DNA of 64,000 bases, from contig JAJDTY010000011.1 in NCBI GenBank assembly GCA_022826945.1, positions 1 through 64,000 of the forward strand. The letters run 5' to 3'. Below are positions 17,763 to 27,409 of this stretch, in pieces; the stretch's first letter is position 1; each line of letters opens with the position of its first letter. The position numbers were made by a program, and so were the translations under genes. Source of the DNA: Candidatus Binatia bacterium (GTDB lineage: Bacteria > Desulfobacterota > Binatia > Bin18). Below the pieces are notes generated by a model. It worked only from the letters and a program-made list of their open reading frames with translations, had not been told where the DNA came from and did not search any database.

Positions 17763-18605
17763 CTAACCCACCCGCTGAAAGCCGAACAGTGACAGCCGCC
17801 GGTGGGTCCCGCCGGCCGGCTTCGCCTTGGAAACGACCTGCTTGAGGGTTGCTGAGAAATTCTCGAGATCCACGCGCTTCCGTTCTTCAAACTCTTCGAG
17901 CGCACGCTGCCGTTTTGCCTGAAATGCCTCGAAGTCGCTGACCCACTGCGCGTGGAAGCGGTCCAGGGTAGCGGCGACATCCTTGAACATGGAGGAGTTG
18001 ACCACGAGCGAACCGCCACAATGCGGGCAGTAGAAGACGATGCCAATCCGAAAATGCCGAAACGGCGCGCTGAATTCTCCATCACAACGCTGGCAGTTAA
18101 TCGGCACCTCCCATTCGTCCACGCTCGGAATGGAGAGCGAGACAGAATCCGCCACCGGGGCCGGTGCAGCGGCTGGAGCGGGTTGTGGTGCCGGCGCAGC
18201 CGCCGGTGCCGCCGGAGCCTCAGCCGGAGCAGTTTCCGCCGCGGGGGCCTCAGCCGGGGCGGCCTCGCCCCCTTCCCCCTTGAAGCGAGAGGGGAAATCA
18301 TCTCCAAACGTCTCCTCGGGATGGAGTTCCTTGGCCCGCGCCAGTAACACTCCTTCGGTCTCGACGATGTCTGGGTTCGGGATACAGCAGTCGACCGGAC
18401 ACACCGCCGCACAGGCTTCCTGGTCGAAAAAGCCCACGCACTCCGTGCATTTGTCCGGGACGATATAAAAGATGTCATCATCAATGGCGGGATTTGTTGC
18501 GCCGTTCAATTCCCATTCCACCCCGCCTTGATAGATGGCGGTATTGGGACACTCGGGCTCACACGCCCCGCAGTTGATGCAGTCCTCGGTGATCATCGTC
18601 GCCAT
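17763..18605 (-). CDS. 4Fe-4S ferredoxin fused through Ala/Pro-rich linker to a CxxC...CxxC zinc-ribbon-like and coiled-coil region
   Basis: CINCGACEPECPNTAIY, CTECVGFFDQEACAAVCPVDCC, EAPAAPAAAPAPQPAPAAAPAP, CQRCDGEF..FYCPHCGG. Confidence 0.85.
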   Translation of the reverse strand: MATMITEDCINCGACEPECPNTAIYQGGVEWELNGATNPAIDDDIFYIVPDKCTECVGFFDQEACAAVCPVDCCIPNPDIVETEGVLLARAKELHPEETFGDDFPSRFKGEGGEAAPAEAPAAETAPAEAPAAPAAAPAPQPAPAAAPAPVADSVSLSIPSVDEWEVPINCQRCDGEFSAPFRHFRIGIVFYCPHCGGSLVVNSSMFKDVAATLDRFHAQWVSDFEAFQAKRQRALEEFEERKRVDLENFSATLKQVVSKAKPAGGTHRRLSLFGFQRVG

Positions 18606-18886
18606 TGCCGGTCACTCCCTTTGCCCGTCCGCTCTTGCTGGTGTCGGTTTCAGTAGGGGTAGCGACCAGTCAGGCGGCTGTCAATAACCCTGACCCTGAC
18701 CCGGATAGCGGCAAGTCCTTCTCTTTGGGTGACCGTCCCTCTTATCCCCGACAAGGAGGGGAAGTCGTACTTTCCACATTGCTATGCTCCTCCCGGCCGT
18801 CCTGTCTTGCAAACCGGGAAGACACAACGGATAATATCACTCACGGTTTGAACCTCGGATCCGCAAAAAGAGACTGCACTGCTGCC

Positions 18887-19948
18887 ATGAATCCCGCCTT
18901 TGTTCCCCGTCTGGTTAACGGGCCGTTTGGCGACCCCGGGCTGTACGTTCAACTGCGCTGGGAAGGCCGGGCCGTCTTGTTCGACCTCGGTCAGAACGAC
19001 AGCTTCCCCGCCGGAGACCTGTGCCGGGTCAGCCACGTGTGTGTCTCGCACTGCCATATGGATCACTTCATTGGGTTTGACCGACTGCTGCGCGTGTTTC
19101 TTGGTCGGGACCAGACTCTGTGGCTGTGTGGGCCGCCCGGTATCCTGGACTGTGTTGAGGGTAAACTGCGTGGCTATACCTGGAATCTGGTGGACGGTTA
19201 TGGGTTCTCGCTTGAGGTGGCAGAGGTCTGGCCGGATTCGGTCCGGCGGGCCGTCTTTCAGGCGGCAAGCGGTTTTCAGCGTGAGGCGCTGCCTGAACAG
19301 CCCTTCCACGGGCTGGTCGTGGATGAGCCGGCATTCTGCATCCGTGCGACCCATCTTGACCACCGCATCTACTCCCTGGCGTTCGCGCTGGAGGAGAAGA
19401 GCCATCTGAATGTGGATACCACCTACTTGGCGCGGCTGGGTGTTCCCCCCGGCCCGTGGTTGTCTGCACTCAAGAACGTCCTGCGCAGGGAGGAGCCGGA
19501 TAACGCCGTGGTCACCGCCACGTGGCAGGAAAACGGCCAGGACCGTTCCCGGGATTTCAGCCTGGGCGAGCTACGGGGATCGCTGGTCAAGGAAACACGG
19601 GGACAGAAATTTGCCTATGTGGTGGATACGCTCTTCAGCCCGGAGAATACGGAACGGATCGCGGCCCTGGCCCAGGACGCGGATGTCTTTTTCTGCGAAT
19701 CTCCATTTCTGGACGCCGATGAAGATCAGGCCACCAAGCGTTACCATCTCACCGCCAAGCAGGCCGGCCTCCTGGGGCGTTCCGCTCACGCCCGGGAGCT
19801 GCGGGTTTTCCATTTTTCTCCGCGCTACGCCGGCCGGGCTGAGGAATTATACCGTGAGGCCCAGGCGTCTTTTTGTGGCGAGTCTCCCCAAGCTGCTCCG
19901 CAAGCTGAGCAGAATGCGGCCGGTGTGCTGACACCGGCAGGAAAGTGA
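18887..19948 (+). CDS. MBL-fold metallohydrolase (ribonuclease Z-like)
   Basis: VSHVCVSHCHMDHFIGFDRLLRVFLGR; ATG at 18887 is a better start than the long ORF start. Confidence 0.8.
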   Translation: MNPAFVPRLVNGPFGDPGLYVQLRWEGRAVLFDLGQNDSFPAGDLCRVSHVCVSHCHMDHFIGFDRLLRVFLGRDQTLWLCGPPGILDCVEGKLRGYTWNLVDGYGFSLEVAEVWPDSVRRAVFQAASGFQREALPEQPFHGLVVDEPAFCIRATHLDHRIYSLAFALEEKSHLNVDTTYLARLGVPPGPWLSALKNVLRREEPDNAVVTATWQENGQDRSRDFSLGELRGSLVKETRGQKFAYVVDTLFSPENTERIAALAQDADVFFCESPFLDADEDQATKRYHLTAKQAGLLGRSAHARELRVFHFSPRYAGRAEELYREAQASFCGESPQAAPQAEQNAAGVLTPAGK

Positions 19949-19957
19949 CCCTTCTGC

Positions 19958-20401
19958 ATGCCCGTCGTGATTCCGCAGCCCGTCCAGCGCTTCATCAATG
20001 ACCATGTGGTTGCCCGCCTGGCGACCGCCGATGCCGCGGGCCAGCCGCACGTGATTCCGTTCTGTTATGCGTTTGACGGCGAGCACGTCTATTTTGTGGT
20101 GGACCACAAGCCCAAGCGCCAAACCGGCAAACCCCTCAAGCGCATCCGTAATATGCTGGAAAACCCGCAGGCGGCCATCGTGATTGACGACTATGATGAC
20201 GACTGGACCCAACTCGCCTATGTCCTCATAACCGGGACGACCGCGTTGGTGGAGGATGAAGCCGAATACGCCCGCATCCTGGCCCGGCTGCGCGAACGCT
20301 ATCCCCAGTATCGCGCCATGGACCTGACCTTCGCCGATAATGCCATGGTCCGTATCTCGCCCACCAAGGTACACGCTTGGGGGAAAATCGAGCAGGACTG
20401 A
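19958..20401 (+). CDS. PPOX-class pyridoxamine 5'-phosphate oxidase-related protein (F420-dependent type)
   Basis: FINDHVVARLATADAAGQPHVIPFCYAFDGEHVYFVVDHKPKR. Confidence 0.8.
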   Translation: MPVVIPQPVQRFINDHVVARLATADAAGQPHVIPFCYAFDGEHVYFVVDHKPKRQTGKPLKRIRNMLENPQAAIVIDDYDDDWTQLAYVLITGTTALVEDEAEYARILARLRERYPQYRAMDLTFADNAMVRISPTKVHAWGKIEQD

Positions 20402-20425
20402 GACCGCCTCGGACCGATGTCCCGC

Positions 20426-21622
20426 TTAGAGACGCTCCAGCACCTGGTGTATGACCGACACGGCGCGCTCAATCTCTTCCGAAGAAATGACGAGCGGGGG
20501 AGCCAGGCGGACAACCGTGTCTTCGTGCAGGGTCCAACCCAGGACGAGACCCCGGGCAAAGCAGTCCTGCACAAACTGCTGCGTCAGTTGCGGGGCAGGG
20601 AAGTCCAGGCCGATCAGCAAGCCGCGTCCCCGTACGGCAGTACACCGGCCGGTCTCGACCAGGGTTTCCAGCCGGCGACAAAACTCCGCTCCTTTATCTT
20701 GGGCTCGCTGTACGAGGCCGTCCTGAAGGAGCACGTCGAGGGCGGCCAGACCCGCGGCACAGCACACCGGATGCCCACCGAATGTCGTGACATGGGCGAG
20801 GGCGGGATCGTGCGATAAGGTCTGCATGATCTGCGGGGTGCTGATAAACGCCCCGAGAGGCATACCGCCGCCCAGGGCTTTGGCCGCCACCAGGATGTCG
20901 GGTGTCACCTGCCAGTGCTCGCTCGCGAACAGCCTGCCGGTCCGTCCGAAGCCGGTAATCACCTCATCAAAAATAAGCAGAGCCCCGACCTCAGAACAGC
21001 GCTGACGGAGTGCCGGCAGATAGGCGTCGTCTGGGATACGGACGCCGCCCTCGCCCTGGATGGGTTCGATAATGACCGCGGCAACGGTCTCGTCGATGGT
21101 GTGCAAGGCCGAGCGGTCGTTAAAGGGCAGAAAGGTCGTGGTTGGCAACAGGGGCTCAAACGGGTCGCGATAGACCGGATTGCCCCCGACCGACACGGAG
21201 CCGAATGTGTCACCGTGAAAGCTGCCAACAAAACTGACAAAACCGGACCGACCGGTATATTTCCGGGCGGTCTTGAGCGCGCCCTCGACCGCCTCCGTGC
21301 CACTATTGGTGAAATAGGTCACCGACAACTCGCCGGGGGTCAGTTCGGCCAGCCGCCGCGCCAGATCGACCTGGGGCTGTTGGATATATTCACCGTAGAC
21401 CATGGCGTGCAGATATTGCTCGGCCTGGGCCTGAACGGCCCGGACCACCGCCGGATGGGTATGGCCGATGCCGGTTACACCAATGCCGGAAAGCAGGTCG
21501 AGATATTCCCTGCCGCTGGTGTCTGTGACAACGCATCCGCGCGACCGCGCGACCTCCACGCCCATGGGGGCGGGCGAGGTTTGACTGACATAGCGCAGAA
21601 AATCGTCGCGAAGAGAAGCCAT
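20426..21622 (-). CDS. Class-III aminotransferase (acetylornithine/ornithine-type)
   Basis: TNSGTEAVEGALKTARKYTGR, FVGSFHGDTFGS, LLIFDEVITGFGRTGRLFASEH. Confidence 0.9.
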   Translation of the reverse strand: MASLRDDFLRYVSQTSPAPMGVEVARSRGCVVTDTSGREYLDLLSGIGVTGIGHTHPAVVRAVQAQAEQYLHAMVYGEYIQQPQVDLARRLAELTPGELSVTYFTNSGTEAVEGALKTARKYTGRSGFVSFVGSFHGDTFGSVSVGGNPVYRDPFEPLLPTTTFLPFNDRSALHTIDETVAAVIIEPIQGEGGVRIPDDAYLPALRQRCSEVGALLIFDEVITGFGRTGRLFASEHWQVTPDILVAAKALGGGMPLGAFISTPQIMQTLSHDPALAHVTTFGGHPVCCAAGLAALDVLLQDGLVQRAQDKGAEFCRRLETLVETGRCTAVRGRGLLIGLDFPAPQLTQQFVQDCFARGLVLGWTLHEDTVVRLAPPLVISSEEIERAVSVIHQVLERL

Positions 21623-21724
21623 AACCGGCAGCATACGTGAGGGAGGTTCGCTCAGCAAGAAATGGCCCCTTGACCCTGACCGATAAATTGGTAGCGTGCG
21701 CCCTGAATACACAAGGAGGAAAGA

Positions 21725-22816
21725 ATGGCCAGGAAGAAAGTCTTAGTTGCGGGTGCCTCCGGTCTGGTCGGTTTTGCCGCGGTACGTCATTTCGCCAGCC
21801 TGGACGGATGGGATGTTGTGGGCGTGTCACGCCGTATTCCTGACGGCCTCGAGGGTGCCACGCTCATATCCGTTGACCTGCAAGACCAGGCCCGTTGCAC
21901 CGAAGTCTTCAGCCAGATGCACGATGTGACCCATGTGGTCTATACCGCACTGTACGAAAAGCCCGGTGTGGTCCAGGGCTGGCGCGAGCGGGACCAGATG
22001 GAAACGAATCTGAGGATGCTGGAGAATCTGTTTGAGCCGCTCAAGGCGGCGGCGACCCAGCTCCAACATGTGTCGCTGTTGCAGGGGACCAAAGCCTACG
22101 GCGCGCATATCGAACCGTTTCCCGCACCGGCGCGCGAACGCTGGCCGCGCCATCAGCACGAGAATTTTTATTTCCTGCAAGAGGACTATCTGCGCGCGCA
22201 GCAGCGGGGAAAAGACTGGCACTGGTCAATCTTTCGGCCTCAGCTCATTTTTGGCGAAGCGCTCAAGGGGAACCTCAACGTGTTGCCCGCCATTTGCGTC
22301 TACGCCGCACTCCGCAAAGAAGCCGGTCTGCCGCTCTCATTTCCCGGCGGTCCGCCCTACGTCTTTGAAGCGGTGGACGCCGACCTGTTGGCGCGCTCCT
22401 TGGCCTGGGCCGCCACCAGCCCGAATGCGCGCAACGAGACGTTTAACAGTACCAATGGCGATGTGTTTGTGTGGCAAAACGTCTGGCCGACGATTGCCGA
22501 TGCCTTGGGCATGGAAGTCGGTCCGCCCGAGCCGCTCTGTCTCACGGAAGAGATGCCCAAGCACGATGCCGCCTGGGCCGCGATTGTCGATACGTATCAG
22601 CTCGAGGCTCCACGAAAAATGCTGGACTTCGTGGGCGGCTCGTTCGAGCTGACCGACCTGTCCTTTGCCTACGGCGCCTCGGAGCCGCCCCCGCCCATCG
22701 TCGTCAGTACGATCAAGATCAGGCAGGCCGGTTTTCACGAATGCATGGATACGGAGGATATGTTCCGGAATCTGATTAAACGCTACCAGGATTTGCGCTG
22801 GATACCGCCGGTGTAG
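21725..22816 (+). CDS. NAD-dependent epimerase/SDR (progesterone 5-beta-reductase/PRISE-like)
   Basis: KVLVAGASGLVGFAAVRHFAS, LQGTKAYGAHIEPFPAPARERWPRHQHENFYFLQED, FRPQLIFGEAL. Confidence 0.85.
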   Translation: MARKKVLVAGASGLVGFAAVRHFASLDGWDVVGVSRRIPDGLEGATLISVDLQDQARCTEVFSQMHDVTHVVYTALYEKPGVVQGWRERDQMETNLRMLENLFEPLKAAATQLQHVSLLQGTKAYGAHIEPFPAPARERWPRHQHENFYFLQEDYLRAQQRGKDWHWSIFRPQLIFGEALKGNLNVLPAICVYAALRKEAGLPLSFPGGPPYVFEAVDADLLARSLAWAATSPNARNETFNSTNGDVFVWQNVWPTIADALGMEVGPPEPLCLTEEMPKHDAAWAAIVDTYQLEAPRKMLDFVGGSFELTDLSFAYGASEPPPPIVVSTIKIRQAGFHECMDTEDMFRNLIKRYQDLRWIPPV

Positions 22817-22903
22817 GGAGGTCCAGCATCACTGAGTGTTTTGTCCCTGATCCCCTCTCGGGAGGGGATTGTCTGCTCTTTCCCTGTTGTCTGAGCTTCC
22901 AAT

Positions 22904-23110
22904 TCACCCCGTCCCGATCATTTTCGCCGGGCGCAGGGATACGTATTCCCGCACTTCCAATTGCATGCGGTCGATTTCGGCTAAAAAGCCGGACGCCGAA
23001 GCAGGGGAATTTTTCGGATTCGTTGCCACTTGACGTAAACGGGCACGCTGGTCTTCAAAATGCGCAATCCGTTCCCGAGTGATTTGCAATTCTCGGTCGT
23101 TTTGTATCAT
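22904..23110 (-). CDS. Small hypothetical protein, possible orphan antitoxin-type ORF
   Basis: MIQNDRELQITRERIAHFEDQRARLRQVATNPKNSPASASGFLAEIDRMQLEVREYVSLRPAK. Confidence 0.5.
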   Translation of the reverse strand: MIQNDRELQITRERIAHFEDQRARLRQVATNPKNSPASASGFLAEIDRMQLEVREYVSLRPAKMIGTG

Positions 23111-23189
23111 TGTGACTCTCCAATAATCTCAACCGGAGAACTCGAACGAAGGGATTGTCCCCATCTCCTCCAGGCGGACCCTTTCGGGT

Positions 23190-23909
23190 TCACGCGTCCT
23201 CGAAAACGTATCTCCCCTGATGAATTCTCACGTTGGGCGGCCGCCTTGAACGCTCAAAGAAATCATGTCCCTCCTTCAGGTTCTCCCAGAAGTCCTGCCA
23301 CCTGGATACTCGGTGGTGTGCCATTTTCTCGGCGGTCATGCGGAAGGGGAAAACATGCACTCGAAAAAACGGCTGTCCCTTCCGCAGAGCCGCGTCCGCT
23401 ACCGCATAGCTCTCCTCGATACCGGAATTGGTCATGGCATAGCAACCAACGGAGACGCAACTGCCGTGGACCATGAGAGCACTGCCCGTTCGGCCGTGAT
23501 GGCGGTCATAAGCGTTCGGATATCCGAGATTGAAAGCAAGATGGAACCGGCTATGCGGGTTCATCCTTTTGGGTGTAACAAAGTAGAAGCCCTCTGGACT
23601 CTGGAAATCTCCCTCACGCAGTTTCGGTCCGAGATCGCCGGAGTACGTGCATATCCGGTAGGTCCGATAAAGCTGAAATCTCCCACCGTCATCAAGCGAC
23701 ACCTCAAGCTGCTCTTCCGCTTTGAAAATGCGGATGAAGAGCGGGGCTCCGAGCCGAAGCCCCCTCTCCCGGAGGGAATTTTCGAGAGACGGCGTGACGC
23801 GTTCGATGATCGCACGGGAGGACTCGCTTGATGGGGGCTCACACGCCTGAGCCCCAAGGAGGATAGCCACCAGGACGGCGAGGCATTGCGTGAGGAATAC
23901 TTCGCGCAT
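23190..23909 (-). CDS. L,D-transpeptidase family protein (YafK-like)
   Basis: TYRICTYSGDLGPKLREGDFQSPEGFYFV, MVHGSCVSVGCYAMTNSGIEE. Confidence 0.88.
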   Translation of the reverse strand: MREVFLTQCLAVLVAILLGAQACEPPSSESSRAIIERVTPSLENSLRERGLRLGAPLFIRIFKAEEQLEVSLDDGGRFQLYRTYRICTYSGDLGPKLREGDFQSPEGFYFVTPKRMNPHSRFHLAFNLGYPNAYDRHHGRTGSALMVHGSCVSVGCYAMTNSGIEESYAVADAALRKGQPFFRVHVFPFRMTAEKMAHHRVSRWQDFWENLKEGHDFFERSRRPPNVRIHQGRYVFEDA

Positions 23910-24010
23910 GGCTATTGGATCTGACTATAGTGTGTTGGTTCTCACTTGATTATTACTAGACTTCATCTTTAGATTGATAATCGGATCAAAGATTTGAAAG
24001 GACTCTAACT

Positions 24011-24097
24011 ATGGAATACACAGCTGCCTTTCTCTTAATCGCCGTCCCCTCCCTGTTTGTCTATCTCGCACTTGATGCGGCGCGACGCTCTAAGTAG
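24011..24097 (+). CDS. Candidate 28-aa single-TM small protein
   Basis: MEYTAAFLLIAVPSLFVYLALDAARRSK*; AAAGGA upstream; below the provided ORF length cut-off. Confidence 0.45.
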   Translation: MEYTAAFLLIAVPSLFVYLALDAARRSK

Positions 24098-24166
24098 GTA
24101 GGTTGTCAATACAAGAAGGGAGAGGATTTTTCTTATCCTTATTAAGAGGACACTCCGTCTCTCCAT

Positions 24167-25477
24167 TTATCCATCCATCCCAACCCAGCGCACCAAATCA
24201 CCAATCCTCGGCCTTCCGCCGTGACGCCAACTCAGTGGCGGATGCTGCATGGTCCCGATGGGGCACACACGGCTGACACCCAACGCCCCTAATGTATCCG
24301 TAAGAGTCGCCAGCCGTTCTGGACCTGCTGCCACCCCCACGGCTTCGAGATAGGGCCGCCACGTCTCAAGAATCCCGTCGAGCTGTGTAATGTCCCGTAA
24401 CGGCTTCACCCGAATCGTCCGGTACAAGGGCGATTGAACGAAGGTTGGGTCGGCATCGTACACCACGGTCCAGTCCGTTCCGTTCGGGCTCGCGTGCAGG
24501 ACTATATCTTTACCGGCCAACGCCTGCCATTCGGCTTCGTCTCTCACTGTTCGGATGGTGGTGCTGACTTCCGGTGGGACCGGACCGCGCGGCAGCTCGG
24601 TTTGCCAATACGTCAGGCCCGTGGCGAGCAGAGCCGCGAACTCTTTTGGGGTAACGGCTCCGCCTTCCTCAACATAGACAAGCTGGGGAGACAGACAGCC
24701 CTGCTGGTCGTATAACGCCGCGTCATAGGCCGCTTTGTGAGCGAGTTCTTCCGCGTCAGCCAGACTCTCCCTGGTCACCAGACCGAAACTCACCTTGTGC
24801 CCGTAGCCGACGAACTGTCCGCGCGTTCGTTTCCGGATTGCCGCCAGGCTCGCATCCGAGCCGGAGGCAACAACCATGTCGGCCCGTCCGTACGCCAGGT
24901 CTTCAAGCGTTGCGTTTCCCCCAGGCCAGGAAACGACGCTGAGGCATGCGCCCAGGTTTGGGTCGATGTCCCGAATCGAACGGGCGAACAGGACGGGCAG
25001 GACGGGCTCTGCGGACGAGGTTTTGACCAGGGCGGCGGATTTCACCAGCAGAGAGAAGATGACGCTGTCGAGCCCTGCTCCGGGTACGTTGCCGGCCAGG
25101 GCATGCAGAATAAGCGGCGGGCCAGAGGCGCACTTTTGTCCTGAGGTAGACGGGACAAAACGGTCGAGGACTTCAAGACAGCCCAACTCATCAACACAGA
25201 GCGCTTCTATCCTGTCCGCTCGATATTCCCGAAAAATAAGGGGTAGCACGTGCCGGATCATGGCCGCAGAGAGGCCGGTCGTTTCCGAGAGACGGGCTTC
25301 GGCTTCCTGGCGTTCCGGGGAGTGGGGGTCAAGCCAGCGTTGCACGGCCCGGTCTATACAGCCCAGGATGTCCCGGGCCGTTCTGGGGACGAGGTGTTGG
25401 ATGCGGTTGGCGAGCAGGACGTCAAGCCTCGCACTCAGGTCGGTCGGGGAGGGTGACGGCATGTCTGTACCCGTCAC
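24167..25477 (-). CDS. luxC: Acyl-CoA reductase, LuxC-like
   Basis: LILHALAGNVPGAGLDSVIFSLLVKSAALVKTSS, GYGHKVSFGLV, YDQQGCLSPQLVYVE. Confidence 0.8.
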   Translation of the reverse strand: MTGTDMPSPSPTDLSARLDVLLANRIQHLVPRTARDILGCIDRAVQRWLDPHSPERQEAEARLSETTGLSAAMIRHVLPLIFREYRADRIEALCVDELGCLEVLDRFVPSTSGQKCASGPPLILHALAGNVPGAGLDSVIFSLLVKSAALVKTSSAEPVLPVLFARSIRDIDPNLGACLSVVSWPGGNATLEDLAYGRADMVVASGSDASLAAIRKRTRGQFVGYGHKVSFGLVTRESLADAEELAHKAAYDAALYDQQGCLSPQLVYVEEGGAVTPKEFAALLATGLTYWQTELPRGPVPPEVSTTIRTVRDEAEWQALAGKDIVLHASPNGTDWTVVYDADPTFVQSPLYRTIRVKPLRDITQLDGILETWRPYLEAVGVAAGPERLATLTDTLGALGVSRVCPIGTMQHPPLSWRHGGRPRIGDLVRWVGMDG

Positions 25478-26559
25478 TGGGCGGATAAAAACTCGTCCAG
25501 AACCAGCGCGCAGCCGCGTGCTTCCGAGCCTGGAGTCCGGCCGATAATCTCAAACCCCTCGCCAGTCAGATAGCCCACGTCGTCGGTCTGAATCGCCATG
25601 ACCGAGCCGCAGTTGGCCAGATCAAAGTGCCGGAGGATGCCGTGCTCGCCCGGCGGCACTTCTTCCAGGGTTTCGGGATGGACGACCAGCGTGCGCGTCC
25701 AGGCCGGGCCGATTTTATACCGCGGCTCGTTGCTCTTCCGAAAGCGGTTGTACAGGACGTGGTCGTAAAACTGCGAGGCCATCTCGGTCATGCCGTATTC
25801 GTTCACGCAGTAATAGCCGGCGACCTTGAGATATTTCCAGCACGACTGCAAATAGCCGTTGCGCGAGAGCGGCCGGCCTTTACCCTTATTGCCGCCCGTA
25901 TCCATAATACGGCTGCTGGAGGGCAGCGCAAAGGTTTGCTGATTGACGGCGCACCAGTCGAAAAAGGCAACCAGGGCCGAGGTAATCGCCAGGACGCAGA
26001 CCGGCTCGCTCGTCTCCTGGGCGTAGGTGACGGCTGCGGCAAAGGCTTCCAGATGAACACCGTCCGCATCAATAAAATACCGGCTGTCAGGGGTCCCCAG
26101 GTCGCGCATCACCCATTCGGCCATCTGGGTCAGCGACGAGTGCGGTTGGGTCTCGGGATCGGGAATCAGACTCAAGACCCGCAGCGGACGCTTTTCGGGC
26201 AGCAGGCACTGCGAGAAGTGGGCCAGCGCCGAGGCGTGGTATAGCTGCAGGTCGGGGACCAGGTGGCGACCGCGCTTTTCCTGTCCCCGCGTGGTGCCGC
26301 TGGTCAAAAAGACTTTTTCCGGGGGGCCGCAGGTCAGCTCAAGCTCTTTGAAGGCAACGGTGGGGACGGCGGGAATAGCTTTCCAGGTCCGGACGGTCTC
26401 CGGGGTCTTGTCTCTGGCCAGGCAGAACCGCTGATACGGAAGATTCCACTCGAATTGATGGGCGAAGACATCCAGGGCAAGGGCGCCAAAGTCTTTCTCC
26501 TCGGGCGTAGCGATGAAATCCAGGACGCGGGCGTCTATTGAGTCTCGTGGGGTATTCAC
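25474..26559 (-). CDS. luxE: Acyl-protein synthetase, LuxE-like
   Basis: FLTSGTTRGQEKRGRHL, NEYGMTEMASQFYDHVL; ATGA overlap with luxC-like start. Confidence 0.82.
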   Translation of the reverse strand: MNTPRDSIDARVLDFIATPEEKDFGALALDVFAHQFEWNLPYQRFCLARDKTPETVRTWKAIPAVPTVAFKELELTCGPPEKVFLTSGTTRGQEKRGRHLVPDLQLYHASALAHFSQCLLPEKRPLRVLSLIPDPETQPHSSLTQMAEWVMRDLGTPDSRYFIDADGVHLEAFAAAVTYAQETSEPVCVLAITSALVAFFDWCAVNQQTFALPSSSRIMDTGGNKGKGRPLSRNGYLQSCWKYLKVAGYYCVNEYGMTEMASQFYDHVLYNRFRKSNEPRYKIGPAWTRTLVVHPETLEEVPPGEHGILRHFDLANCGSVMAIQTDDVGYLTGEGFEIIGRTPGSEARGCALVLDEFLSAQ

Positions 26560-26666
26560 GGAAAAAAGAGCATAGGAAGCCGCCAGACCCCTGTCAACGA
26601 GAGGCTGACACGGGGTTGGAGCTGTTTCTGAAATCCGCTAGGCTGTCCACACCAAGGAGAACGGCC

Positions 26667-27011
26667 ATGCCATCCATCGAAGCACTATACGATGAAGCCT
26701 ACGATTTCCTGTGTGACGGTGAGACCGATCAAGCTATTACCGCCTATAAGGCGATTCTGGAGATCGACCCGAACTATGTCGAAGCCGTGCACGACTTGGC
26801 CCATGCCTATGCGGATAACGAACAGCTCGATGAAGCCATTGAAATGGCAAAAAAGTTGACCGAGTTGAGCCCGGACGACGAGATGAGCTTTACCGTCTTA
26901 TCCCGCCTGTACCAGCAGAAAGGTATGATCACGGAGGCCGAGGCTGTGGCGGCCAAGGCGCGGATGCTCGACTGGAAACGCCAATTGCAGGAGCAGAAAG
27001 AGGACAACTAG
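26667..27011 (+). CDS. TPR-repeat protein
   Basis: DQAITAYKAILEIDPNYVEAVHDLAHAYADNEQLDEAIEMAKKLTELSPDD. Confidence 0.85.
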   Translation: MPSIEALYDEAYDFLCDGETDQAITAYKAILEIDPNYVEAVHDLAHAYADNEQLDEAIEMAKKLTELSPDDEMSFTVLSRLYQQKGMITEAEAVAAKARMLDWKRQLQEQKEDN

Positions 27012-27035
27012 ACCGGTCGGGGACCAGGCGCTGCC

Positions 27036-27308
27036 ATGCCAGAACGAACCGATGAAGAAATGGTCTTGCGGCTGATTCATCGAATCAAGCTGCTGATCGC
27101 CACCAACGATGAAATCCCGGTTGAGGCCAAGCTGCAATCACAAGGCATGCTCAAAGAGTTTGAGAGGCTTTTCACTGTCCCTCAGGATGAGCAGGACCCC
27201 GATGAAGTCCACAGCCAGTATAATGACCTGTACATCGAACTGAGCGAGTATGCCGACCTTGAGGCCCTCCTGCTCGCCATGCGGAATTTCAGCCCGTATA
27301 TCGACTAG
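27036..27308 (+). CDS. Hypothetical small protein
   Basis: Complete 90-aa ORF directly downstream of the TPR gene. Confidence 0.6.
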   Translation: MPERTDEEMVLRLIHRIKLLIATNDEIPVEAKLQSQGMLKEFERLFTVPQDEQDPDEVHSQYNDLYIELSEYADLEALLLAMRNFSPYID

Positions 27309-27337
27309 CCCGGAATATTCCATTGACTCAGATATGA

Positions 27338-27367
27338 AAAAGGGCAATCTCCGACGATTGCCCTTTT
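27338..27367. terminator. Bidirectional rho-independent terminator-like hairpin
   Basis: AAAAGGGCAATC-TCCGAC-GATTGCCCTTTT, 12-bp perfect stem. Confidence 0.85.
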
Positions 27368-27409
27368 GTGTGCTGCACAACCAAAACGAGAGAGAAGGAG
27401 CAATCATTT

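Noticed and set aside
18040-18468. Ala/Gly-rich plus-strand ORF
   Set aside because: Reverse complement of the Ala-Pro linker of the ferredoxin fusion
24167-26559. Complete bioluminescence (lux) operon
   Set aside because: Only luxC- and luxE-like genes are present; the luciferase-like monooxygenases are distant and of generic LLM type
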